The position numbers and the translations under genes are program-made. This document shows, piece by piece, positions 1 to 5,772 of a stretch of DNA of 5,772 nucleotides. The number at the start of each line of letters is the position of its first letter. Position 1 is the stretch's first letter. Origin of the DNA: an uncultured Chloroflexota bacterium (lineage in GTDB: Bacteria; Chloroflexota; Limnocylindria; Limnocylindrales; Limnocylindraceae); contig CAINCM010000020.1 of NCBI GenBank assembly GCA_903847005.1, positions 1-5,772 of the forward strand, given 5' to 3'. The notes beneath the pieces are model-generated. The model did no database searches. It was not told the DNA's origin and was given only the letters and a program-made list of their open reading frames with translations.

Positions 1-814
<814 letters not shown>

Positions 815-828
815 GACTGGGCGCCGAC

Positions 829-842
829 GCGACAAGAGTCGC
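829..842. terminator. Small hairpin between convergent genes, weak terminator candidate
   Basis: In the 33-base gap between the membrane-protein stop (814) and the rpsT stop (848-850), GCGAC (829-833) pairs with GTCGC (838-842) around the four-base loop AAGA. The five-pair stem is short and no T-run follows on either strand, so it is at best a weak bidirectional terminator. The position between two converging genes is the main argument for it. Chance is a real alternative in GC-rich DNA. Confidence 0.25.
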
Positions 843-847
843 TAGGG

Positions 848-1336
848 CTACTCGCTCTTCGCGCTCTTCTTCGCGGGTGCCTTCTTGGCTGCAGGCTTCT
901 TCGCAGCTGGCTTTTCGGCGAGTGCCTTCGCCTCGGTCGCCTTCGCGGCGGCCGCCTTGGTGGCTGCTGCGCGCTTCGCGCCTGAGACGGCCGACTTCTT
1001 CTTCGCCTTCTTCACGACGACTGCAGTGGTGGTGCCGGTCGGGCTCGCCTTTGCCGCGGCCGCCTTCTTGGCGAGTCGCGACTTGCGTCGGGCGGCGGCG
1101 TTCTTGTGGATCGCCCCACTCTTTGCGGCTCGGTCGAGAGCGCTGGCAGCGGCCGAAACCGCCGCGGTGGCATCACCCGACTTCTTGCCGGTGAGGATGG
1201 CAACGGCGCTCGTGACGCGGCTCTTCGCTTCGGTGCGCTTCGGCTGCTGAACGGCACCGCGTCGGGCGGAGGCGCGAACCTCCTTGAGGGACTGCGGCGT
1301 TCGAGCGCCCTTGTACTTGCGAGAGGTCTTTCCCAT
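848..1336 (-). CDS. rpsT: 30S ribosomal protein S20 with long basic C-terminal extension
   Basis: S20 binds 16S rRNA near the base of the 30S subunit body as an early assembly protein. The signature is clear: SALDRAAKSGAIHKNAAARRKSRLAKK at residues 65-91 is the conserved third-helix region, preceded by the K/R-rich SRVTSAVAIL (39-48) that begins the central helix. Bacterial S20 usually ends soon after this region, at about 85-95 residues, whereas this protein has 162. Residues 92-162 form a low-complexity tail of Ala, Lys, Pro and Thr with about 19 basic residues in 71. It ends in repeated PAAKK words (142-157) resembling histone H1. The N-terminus is also divergent and about a dozen residues longer before the central helix. 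The ATG at 1336 has GGAG (1344-1347) seven bases upstream, and there is no alternative start codon before the conserved core. The gene is single, divergent from lepA and convergent with the enolase unit. The tail could be an rRNA-binding extension or a nucleoid-associated segment; the sequence does not say which. Confidence 0.93.
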   Translation of the reverse strand: MGKTSRKYKGARTPQSLKEVRASARRGAVQQPKRTEAKSRVTSAVAILTGKKSGDATAAVSAAASALDRAAKSGAIHKNAAARRKSRLAKKAAAAKASPTGTTTAVVVKKAKKKSAVSGAKRAAATKAAAAKATEAKALAEKPAAKKPAAKKAPAKKSAKSE

Positions 1337-1382
1337 GCGAACACTCCATCATCTTCAGGGGCTCAGAGCGAGCCGTCGGGCG

Positions 1383-1391
1383 ATCGTAGCA
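1383..1391 (-). promoter_or_regulatory. Candidate extended -10 promoter for rpsT
   Basis: Read on the minus strand, TGCTACGAT (1391 down to 1383) matches an extended -10 element: TGN followed by TACGAT, four of six matches to TATAAT including the key TA and final T. It would start transcription near 1376 and give a leader of about 40 bases carrying the GGAG site of rpsT. No TTGACA-like -35 is present at the usual spacing (GCCGGC occupies that place), which is tolerable for extended -10 promoters. It is the best AT-rich candidate in an otherwise GC-rich gap, but it has no experimental support. Confidence 0.45.
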
Positions 1392-1427
1392 GAGGGGAGC
1401 CCCTCGCCGGCCGAGGCGGGAGCCCGC
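1392..1427. repeat. Two short inverted repeats, each with an AG spacer, upstream of rpsT and lepA
   Basis: GAGGGG-AG-CCCCTC (1392-1405) and GCGGG-AG-CCCGC (1416-1427) are perfect inverted repeats of six and five base pairs, both with the two-base spacer AG. Their starts lie 24 bases apart. The first directly abuts the candidate rpsT -10 element on its upstream side, where a -35 region or operator would lie. Such spacing could suit a dimeric regulator, or hairpins in a lepA leader RNA. Short GC palindromes also occur by chance in such DNA, so the function is open. Confidence 0.35.
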
Positions 1428-1482
1428 GTCGCTGGGAGGCGCGGGGTTCCACCGACGGCAAGAGCCGGTCCATGCGATTCTT

Positions 1483-1488
1483 GAGGGG
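1483..1488 (+). promoter_or_regulatory. lepA ribosome-binding site
   Basis: GAGGGG lies two to four bases before the lepA ATG, depending on which G residues pair with 16S rRNA, which is closer than the usual five to nine. An in-frame TGA at 1482-1484 means no upstream start is possible, so this site and the ATG at 1491 must be used. The same hexamer occurs at 1392-1397 and its complement CCCCTC at 1400-1405, so this site could in principle be sequestered in a longer leader. Confidence 0.6.
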
Positions 1489-1490
1489 AT

Positions 1491-3305
1491 ATGAGCGACA
1501 TTCCACAGTCCCGACTGCGCAACTTCAGCATCATCGCGCACATCGACCACGGCAAGTCCACGCTTGCCGATCGGTTGATGGAGGCCACGCACACGGTGGA
1601 TCCGCGCCAGATGACCTCGCAGATGCTCGACTCCATGGATCTGGAACGGGAGAAGGGGATCACGATCAAGGCGCGCGCCGTGCGCTTGGAATATGCGGCG
1701 GCCGACGGCCTGAACTACGGCCTCAACCTGATCGACACTCCCGGGCACGTGGATTTTGCGTATGAGGTCTCGCGCAGCCTTCAGGCATGCGACGGTGCGA
1801 TCCTCGTGGTGGACGCGAGCCAAGGGATCGAGGCGCAGACCCTCGCCAACGTGCACCTCGCCATGAAGATGGGACTCGTGATCATTCCGGTGCTGAACAA
1901 GATCGATCTCCCCGCGTCCGACCCGGAGGCGGTGATGAACGAGCTGGAAGAGACGCTGGCGATCCCGCGCGAAGAGGTGATCCTCGCGTCGGCGAAAGAG
2001 GGGCGGGGGATCACGGAGATCCTCGAGGCGCTGGTGAAGCGCATCCCGGCGCCGAGCGGGCCACTCGAAGCGCCGCTGAAGGCACTCGTGTTCGATTCGC
2101 ACTACGACACCTACAAGGGCGTGGTGAACTACATCCGCGTGCAGGAGGGTCGCCTGAAGATGGGTGAAGGGATCACGATGATGGGCTCGGGCGCGCAGTG
2201 CCTTCCTGTGGAGCTCGGCTACTTCCGACCGCAGCACGTGCCGGTGCAGGTCCTTCAAGCGGGCGAGGTCGGCTACGTGGCCACCGGCTTGAAGAGCGTG
2301 CGCGACGCGCGCGTCGGCGACACCGTCACCACGACGGCGAACCCGGCGGCATCGCCGCTCCCCGGATATCAGGTCGCGCTCCCGCTCGTCTTCGCCGGGC
2401 TCTATCCCGTGAAGGGAGACGACTATCCGGCGCTGCGCGAAGCGCTGGAGAAGCTGCACCTGAACGATGCGAGCTTCACCTTCGAGGCCGAATCGTCTGC
2501 GGCCCTCGGCTTCGGCTTCCGCTGCGGCTTCCTCGGTCTGCTGCACATGGAGATCGTGCAGGAGCGCCTGGAGCGCGAGTTCAACCTGCAGCTGATCGCG
2601 TCGGCACCGTCCTGCAAGTACCAGGTGCACCTGAGCAACGGCAAGGGGGAGCTGCTGATCAACAACCCGGCGCAGCTGCCGAGCCCGAACCACATCGACG
2701 AGATTCGCGAGCCGTGGGTGAACGCCTCGATCGTCACCCCGTCGCAGTACATCGGCACGATCATGGATCTCTCCACGGACAAGCGCGGCATCTTCGACGG
2801 GATGGAGTACCTCGACGAGAAGCGGGTGGTGATGCGGTTCCAGATCCCGCTCGCAGAACTCATCGTGGACTACTTCGACCAGCTCAAGAGCAGGACGCAA
2901 GGATATGCGTCGCTCGACTACGTCGAGTCCGAGTATCGCGTGGCCCCGCTCGTGAAACTCGACATCCTGGTGAACGGCGAGCCGGTGGACGCGCTCAGTA
3001 CCATCATCCACCGCGACCGAGCGCAGGGCTCTGGTCGGAACCTCGCCTCCAAGCTGAAAGAGCTGATCCCGCGCCAGATGTTCGAGGTGCCGATCCAGGC
3101 GGCGATCGGCGGAACGATCATCGCGCGGGAGACCGTCAAGGCGGTGCGCAAGAACGTACTCGCCAAGTGCTACGGCGGAGACATCACGAGAAAGAAGAAG
3201 CTCCTGGAGAAGCAGAAGGAGGGGAAGGAGCGGATGAAGCGCGTCGGCTCCGTCGAGATCCCACAAGAGGCCTTCCTTGCGGTGCTTCGTACCGACAGCG
3301 AGTAG
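1491..3305 (+). CDS. lepA: Elongation factor 4 (LepA), ribosome-associated GTPase
   Basis: LepA/EF4 is a translational GTPase that resembles EF-G without domain IV. It has been implicated in back-translocation of stalled ribosomes and in 30S maturation, and is found in the cytoplasm and at the membrane. The 604 residues match the usual length of about 600. The GTPase motifs are all intact: G1 AHIDHGKS (16-23), G2 GITI (56-59), G3 DTPGH (82-86), G4 NKID (136-139) and G5 SAKEG (167-171). The beta-barrel domain follows (about 190-290), then the EF-G-like domains, including [20 protein letters not shown] (335-354). The LepA-specific C-terminal domain has the conserved [19 protein letters not shown] block (561-579), which reaches towards the peptidyl-transferase centre. 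The start is fixed by an in-frame stop just upstream and gives the expected short N-terminus before [12 protein letters not shown]. hemW follows 26 bases later in the same direction and is probably cotranscribed. I see no defects in the sequence. Confidence 0.98.
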   Translation: MSDIPQSRLRNFSIIAHIDHGKSTLADRLMEATHTVDPRQMTSQMLDSMDLEREKGITIKARAVRLEYAAADGLNYGLNLIDTPGHVDFAYEVSRSLQACDGAILVVDASQGIEAQTLANVHLAMKMGLVIIPVLNKIDLPASDPEAVMNELEETLAIPREEVILASAKEGRGITEILEALVKRIPAPSGPLEAPLKALVFDSHYDTYKGVVNYIRVQEGRLKMGEGITMMGSGAQCLPVELGYFRPQHVPVQVLQAGEVGYVATGLKSVRDARVGDTVTTTANPAASPLPGYQVALPLVFAGLYPVKGDDYPALREALEKLHLNDASFTFEAESSAALGFGFRCGFLGLLHMEIVQERLEREFNLQLIASAPSCKYQVHLSNGKGELLINNPAQLPSPNHIDEIREPWVNASIVTPSQYIGTIMDLSTDKRGIFDGMEYLDEKRVVMRFQIPLAELIVDYFDQLKSRTQGYASLDYVESEYRVAPLVKLDILVNGEPVDALSTIIHRDRAQGSGRNLASKLKELIPRQMFEVPIQAAIGGTIIARETVKAVRKNVLAKCYGGDITRKKKLLEKQKEGKERMKRVGSVEIPQEAFLAVLRTDSE

Positions 3306-3331
3306 CCGCTGGCAGTGAGCAGATCTCCGCA

Positions 3332-4570
3332 GTGATCACGCCGCAGCCGCCGCGCGGTCTCTACCTTCACGTCCCCTTCTGCCGCTCGCTCTGTCCGTAC
3401 TGCGACTTTGTGGTGGTTGCAGGCGCCGCAGCGTTCGGACCGCGTTCTCGGATCGGCGGATACCTGCGCGCGGTGGAGCGCGAGATCGATCTGCGCGCCG
3501 CCGCGGTCGACAGGTCCTTTGGAGCACTCGGCAGCGCGTTGCGCACGGGCGACGGCACTCGTGCGCCGCTCGAGAGTCTCTACCTCGGGGGCGGGACCCC
3601 TTCGCTCCTTCCCGAAGAGGCGCTCGCGGCGCTGATCGCACGCGTGCGCGATCGCTTTGGCCTCGCAAATGGGGCAGAGGTGACCCTCGAGTGCAACCCC
3701 GGCGTGGACGAGCGTGGCGATGCGCGCGCTGCGGTGCAGGCGGGGGTGACGCGCTTCAGCATCGGCGTGCAGAGCATGAACGTCGATGCGCTTCGCGACC
3801 TCGGACGACGTCACACTCCAGACGATGTCTCCGAGTGCGTGGCCGCGGTGCGTGCCGCAGGTGCGACGAGCGTCTCCATCGATCTGCTCGCCGATCTCCC
3901 GAACGTCTCCCTTGAGTCGTGGGCCGCATCGCTCAGCGACGCGATCGCGCTCGACCCGGATCACATGAGCGTCTATGCGCTCACACTCGCCACGGATGGT
4001 GCGGATGCCGGCGACGCCGACGATCGACTCGCAACGCCTGCGGGAGCGCTGGCGTGGCGTGCGCGCGCTGCCGCGGCGCAAGATGAAGAGCGCGGCGCGG
4101 AGGAGCTCGAGCTGCTGGACCGCAGGCTTCCCGCCGCAGGATTCGACTGGTACGAGATCAGCAACTGGGCGCGCGAGGGGCACACCTCACGCCACAACCG
4201 CCTCTACTGGCAGCGCGCCGCCGTCGAGGCGGTGGGACCGGGGGCGCACGCCTTCGACGGGGTCAGGCGGCGCTGGAACTCGGCGAACCTAGATGCGTGG
4301 GAGGCGTCGCTGCACGCGGGCGAACTCCCACCCGGCGGCGCCGATGAACCGCTGAGCGAGGAGGGTGCCGCGGCGGAGCTGCTGGTGCTCTCGTTGCGCA
4401 TGTCGACTGGCGTGGTCCGTGACGAGGCGATGCGCGGTGGATTCGGTGAGGCACTGCGCTGGGGCGAGTCGAACGGGCTGCTCGCACCTCACCCAGACGA
4501 CAGCACGCGGATCCAGCTGACGTTGCGAGGCCGGCTCTTGAGCAACGAACTTTTCTCGCGGATCGTCTGA
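3332..4570 (+). CDS. hemW: HemW-like radical SAM haem chaperone (formerly annotated as HemN-like)
   Basis: HemW binds a [4Fe-4S] cluster and S-adenosylmethionine and acts in haem transfer to respiratory enzymes; homologues were long misannotated as oxygen-independent coproporphyrinogen oxidase. From the GTG start the protein has 412 residues, slightly above the typical 380-400. Visible motifs are HVPFCRSLCPYCDF (13-26) with the CX3CX2C cluster cysteines C17, C21 and C24, followed by D-F where HemN has a fourth cysteine. Next come LGGGTPS (85-91), the SIGVQS strand (143-148), YEISNWA (274-280), the HNxxYW signature typical of HemW (HNRLYW, 288-293) and GPGAHAF (302-308). The C-terminal wing has the usual GLL..R..LT.RG..L pattern. 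The region between YALTLA and YEIS (about 215-275) is Ala/Glu/Asp-rich, lacks the customary PGT motif and looks about 15 residues longer than in the E. coli homologue as I recall it. GTG at 3332 is the only usable start before the cysteines, and no strong Shine-Dalgarno is seen. Reinitiation after lepA, 26 bases upstream, is likely. Confidence 0.93.
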   Translation: MITPQPPRGLYLHVPFCRSLCPYCDFVVVAGAAAFGPRSRIGGYLRAVEREIDLRAAAVDRSFGALGSALRTGDGTRAPLESLYLGGGTPSLLPEEALAALIARVRDRFGLANGAEVTLECNPGVDERGDARAAVQAGVTRFSIGVQSMNVDALRDLGRRHTPDDVSECVAAVRAAGATSVSIDLLADLPNVSLESWAASLSDAIALDPDHMSVYALTLATDGADAGDADDRLATPAGALAWRARAAAAQDEERGAEELELLDRRLPAAGFDWYEISNWAREGHTSRHNRLYWQRAAVEAVGPGAHAFDGVRRRWNSANLDAWEASLHAGELPPGGADEPLSEEGAAAELLVLSLRMSTGVVRDEAMRGGFGEALRWGESNGLLAPHPDDSTRIQLTLRGRLLSNELFSRIV

Positions 4571-4575
4571 CGGCG

Positions 4576-4608
4576 CGCCGCGCTGTGGTGGATCAGTTCG
4601 GCGCGGCG
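4576..4608. terminator. Inverted repeat between convergent hemW and the transporter, terminator candidate
   Basis: CGCCGCGC (4576-4583) pairs exactly with GCGCGGCG (4601-4608). The stem can extend inward by a G-T wobble and one G-C pair, leaving a loop of about 13 bases. The right arm lies inside the last codons of the permease gene and the left arm just after the hemW stop. A perfect ten-base palindrome, CGGCGCGCCG (4571-4580), overlaps the left arm. There is no T-run on either side, so an intrinsic terminator of the classical type is not demonstrated. Confidence 0.35.
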
Positions 4609-5366
4609 AGGTCTCGACGAGGGAACTTGTAGAAGGCCCATGCGGCGGAGAGCGCCGTGAGCGTGACGAAGATCAGCGCCTTGGCGGGATCCGCGGTCTG
4701 ATCGAGGATCCCCTCCGGCGAGAAGTGATTGAAGAGCGAGAGGAACTGGTACGGCTCCATCACATCCCAGAACGATCCAAGCACCTCGACGATGTAGTTC
4801 GCCATGATCAGGCTGACGGTGATCGCCATGGCGGGAGGCGTTCGGTCGAAGCTGCCGCTGGCCGCAATCGCAAACGTGGAGAAGGATCCCCAGAAGAGCG
4901 TTCCTGCGGCGAAGAGTGCCGGCAGTTGCTCGAACGCGAGTTCACTCGACACACCTGCGATCTGCGCGCCGATCACGGTGCCGAGGACGTAGGCGGCAGA
5001 TGCGAACGTTGCGCCGATCCAACCCTCCAGCATCATCGTGGCCATGATCGTGCGCCGAGGGATCGGTCGGCTGAGCAGCAGTTCGAGTGTCCCGCGCTGC
5101 CGTTCGCCGCTGATCGACCCGACGGTGAGTCCCGCGCTCAGGATGCCGAAGAGCGCAATCGAGATCGGGTGGATGAAGCCCACGGAGATCGTCCCCGAGA
5201 GCGTGGAGAAATTGCCTGGCGGGGTGGGGCGTCCGTCGAGCTGGTCGACGAAGGCCTTGTAGATCACGGGGAAGAGGAGCGACCAGGCCACCACCACGGC
5301 AAGTCCGACCGCGAGGCGGATGCGGTGTCCGCGGACAAGGCGCTGGAGCAGGACAAGGTTGATCAT
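4593..5366 (-). CDS. ABC-2 type transporter permease subunit
   Basis: This 257-residue protein looks like the membrane half of an ABC-2 family exporter. It has about six hydrophobic segments at roughly residues 17-38, 62-84, 109-136, 147-170, 176-198 and 228-247. Between the second and third lies ISGERQRGTLELLLSRPIPR (85-104), the family's characteristic cytoplasmic coupling motif (E-x-x-x-GTLE-LLL-S-x-P). The ATG at 5366 overlaps the TGA of the upstream ATPase gene (ATGA), with a purine-rich AGAGGAAG about ten bases before it. A longer reading from 5651 is open, but its extra 95 residues read the ATPase gene in another frame and lack a hydrophobic or conserved pattern, so I reject it. With the ATPase it would form an exporter. 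The substrate (lipid, drug, polysaccharide, peptide or copper-system cargo) cannot be inferred from the sequence. The gene ends 22 bases from the convergent hemW stop. Confidence 0.9.
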   Translation of the reverse strand: MINLVLLQRLVRGHRIRLAVGLAVVVAWSLLFPVIYKAFVDQLDGRPTPPGNFSTLSGTISVGFIHPISIALFGILSAGLTVGSISGERQRGTLELLLSRPIPRRTIMATMMLEGWIGATFASAAYVLGTVIGAQIAGVSSELAFEQLPALFAAGTLFWGSFSTFAIAASGSFDRTPPAMAITVSLIMANYIVEVLGSFWDVMEPYQFLSLFNHFSPEGILDQTADPAKALIFVTLTALSAAWAFYKFPRRDLAAPN

Positions 5367-5772
5367 CTCGACTTCTTCCTCTTCGCTGCGGGGTGCTTCG
5401 CTGCGGGGTGCTTCGCTGCAGGGCGCGGAGCGGCCTTTCGTGGTGTCGCGCGGCGCTTCGCTGGCGCGCGTCGGGTGCGGCTGAGCGGCGTGGCCGCCTC
5501 TGGGGCCATCTGCACCGTGTTGCGCGTGCTGTTGCCGTAATACGACATGAACGCCTCTTCGAGGCTCGCCGCTTCGACGAGGAGGTCGCGCAGCCCCGCC
5601 GACTGCAGCCGCTTGACGAAGTTCGGGATTGCGGCCGCCTCCGCGTCGCAACTGATGCGGACACCAGACTTCCCTTCAGGGGTGATCTTCAGGTTGCTGA
5701 TCCCGGCAGATGCGGCGAGGCGCAACGGCTTGCGCGCCACGAGTGCCTCGATGCGACGGCGGCGGAAGCGCA
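5363..5772 (-). CDS. ABC transporter ATP-binding protein, C-terminal part (5' end outside window), with basic tail
   Basis: About 135 codons of the C-terminus are visible; the nucleotide-binding core with Walker A, signature and Walker B motifs would lie beyond the right edge. The assignment rests on DLLVEAASLEEAFMSYYG, ending about 57 residues before the stop. This matches the L-x-x-x-x-P-S-L-E-E-x-F-x-x-Y-Y-G ending of ABC-2 type ATPases. The four-base overlap with a clear ABC-2 permease gene also supports it. Before it, a domain running from RRRRIEALVARK through RISCDAEAAAIPNFVKRL is typical of the accessory domain after the nucleotide-binding domain. The frame stays open to the window edge, so the GTG at 5738-5740 is most likely an internal valine, not the start. 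After YYG there is a linker, then a 38-residue tail (encoded by 5366-5479) with 16 Arg/Lys and no acidic residues. It includes three AAK units separated by HP and ends in KRKKSR. Such a tail is not part of the usual family architecture. Confidence 0.87.
   Translation of the reverse strand, partial: RFRRRRIEALVARKPLRLAASAGISNLKITPEGKSGVRISCDAEAAAIPNFVKRLQSAGLRDLLVEAASLEEAFMSYYGNSTRNTVQMAPEAATPLSRTRRAPAKRRATPRKAAPRPAAKHPAAKHPAAKRKKSR
5375..5382 (-). promoter_or_regulatory. Permease ribosome-binding site embedded in lysine codons of the ATPase tail
   Basis: On the minus strand AGAGGAAG (5382 down to 5375) contains AGGA, about ten bases before the permease ATG at 5366. The same bases encode the terminal Lys-Arg-Lys-Lys of the ATPase, so the basic end of the tail and the initiation signal share sequence. 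Together with the ATGA overlap this indicates translational coupling of ATPase and permease. Confidence 0.55.
5381..5425. repeat. Three tandem 15-base repeats coding for AAKHP units
   Basis: The unit CTTCGCTGCGGGGTG occurs at 5381-5395 and identically at 5396-5410, with a third copy at 5411-5425 differing at two positions (CTTCGCTGCAGGGCG). Fifteen bases is a multiple of three, so copy-number change adds or removes five residues without shifting frame. On the coding (minus) strand the unit reads as His-Pro-Ala-Ala-Lys, with Arg-Pro in the divergent copy. The perfect identity of two copies suggests recent slippage duplication. Confidence 0.9.

Noticed and set aside
848..913. Possible CRISPR-like or mobile repeat array at the rpsT 3' end
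   Set aside because: The repetition is protein-level low complexity with codon differences between units, without regular spacers.
885..1250. A hydrophobic-looking plus-strand frame (Ala/Phe/Val-rich) opposite rpsT
   Set aside because: It is the complement of Lys/Ala codons in the S20 tail, which yields Phe/Ala/Val-rich sequence that mimics a membrane protein. The rpsT reading is supported by the S20 signature.
1447..1478. A sigma-70-type promoter for lepA (TTCCAC and TGCGAT)
   Set aside because: The hexamers match the consensus poorly and the spacing of 20 bases is too long, so I make no promoter call for lepA.
1173..3266. A 697-codon open frame on the minus strand opposite lepA
   Set aside because: It lies antisense to a fully convincing lepA and its translation is low-complexity His/Arg/Leu/Val sequence without family motifs. 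Long antisense frames are common opposite GC-rich genes because stop codons are rare there.
3170..4183. A 337-codon minus-strand frame opposite hemW
   Set aside because: It is a shadow of hemW and the lepA end, and its translation shows no recognisable domain.
2198..4570. An apparent 790-residue fusion protein ending in HemW
   Set aside because: The part before 3332 is lepA read in the wrong frame and shows no conserved pattern. HemW starts at the GTG at 3332.
4593..5651. A 352-residue version of the permease starting at 5651
   Set aside because: The extra 95 residues overlap the ATPase coding sequence in another frame and are Arg/Ala/Pro-rich without membrane segments. The ATG at 5366 with the ATGA overlap is the better start.
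5363..5740. A complete 125-residue basic DNA-binding protein starting at the GTG at 5740
   Set aside because: The frame is open upstream to the window edge and the SLEEAF-x-x-YYG ending plus the overlapping permease mark it as the C-terminus of an ABC ATPase.

Overview
This window comes from a GC-rich bacterial chromosome and is mostly housekeeping. Left to right it holds the 3' end of enolase, an unrecognised four-helix membrane protein, ribosomal protein S20 on the minus strand, LepA (EF4), the radical-SAM haem chaperone HemW, and a minus-strand pair for an ABC-2 type transporter (permease plus the C-terminal part of its ATPase, which runs off the right edge). The order rpsT (minus) / lepA (plus) / hemW (plus) is familiar from high-GC Gram-positive bacteria and related groups. 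The alanine-, arginine- and lysine-rich proteins and GC-rich codon use fit Actinobacteriota or Chloroflexota. I cannot decide between these from the sequence alone, and the lineage is a low-confidence inference.

Layout. Positions 1-814 (plus) are the enolase end and the membrane protein, whose start overlaps the enolase stop by four bases. This unit converges on rpsT (848-1336, minus) across a 33-base gap. A 154-base divergent region (1337-1490) separates rpsT from lepA. It contains a plausible extended -10 promoter for rpsT, two small inverted repeats and the lepA ribosome-binding site. lepA (1491-3305) and hemW (3332-4570) read together with a 26-base gap. They converge on the transporter pair across 22 bases. 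In that pair the permease start overlaps the ATPase stop by four bases. No stretch longer than 300 bases lacks a gene.

The genes serve translation (S20, LepA), glycolysis (enolase), haem delivery or radical-SAM chemistry (HemW) and membrane export. They do not look like one pathway.

The most unusual signal is that two unrelated proteins here carry long basic, alanine/proline-rich C-terminal tails resembling eukaryotic histone H1: S20, where the tail is nearly half the protein, and the ABC ATPase, where it includes a tandem 15-base repeat. A second, more speculative signal is the set of complementary GAGGGG/CCCCTC words in the rpsT-lepA intergenic region, one of which is the lepA ribosome-binding site. 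I found no mobile element, CRISPR array, tRNA or rRNA, and nothing that clearly amounts to a new multi-gene system.
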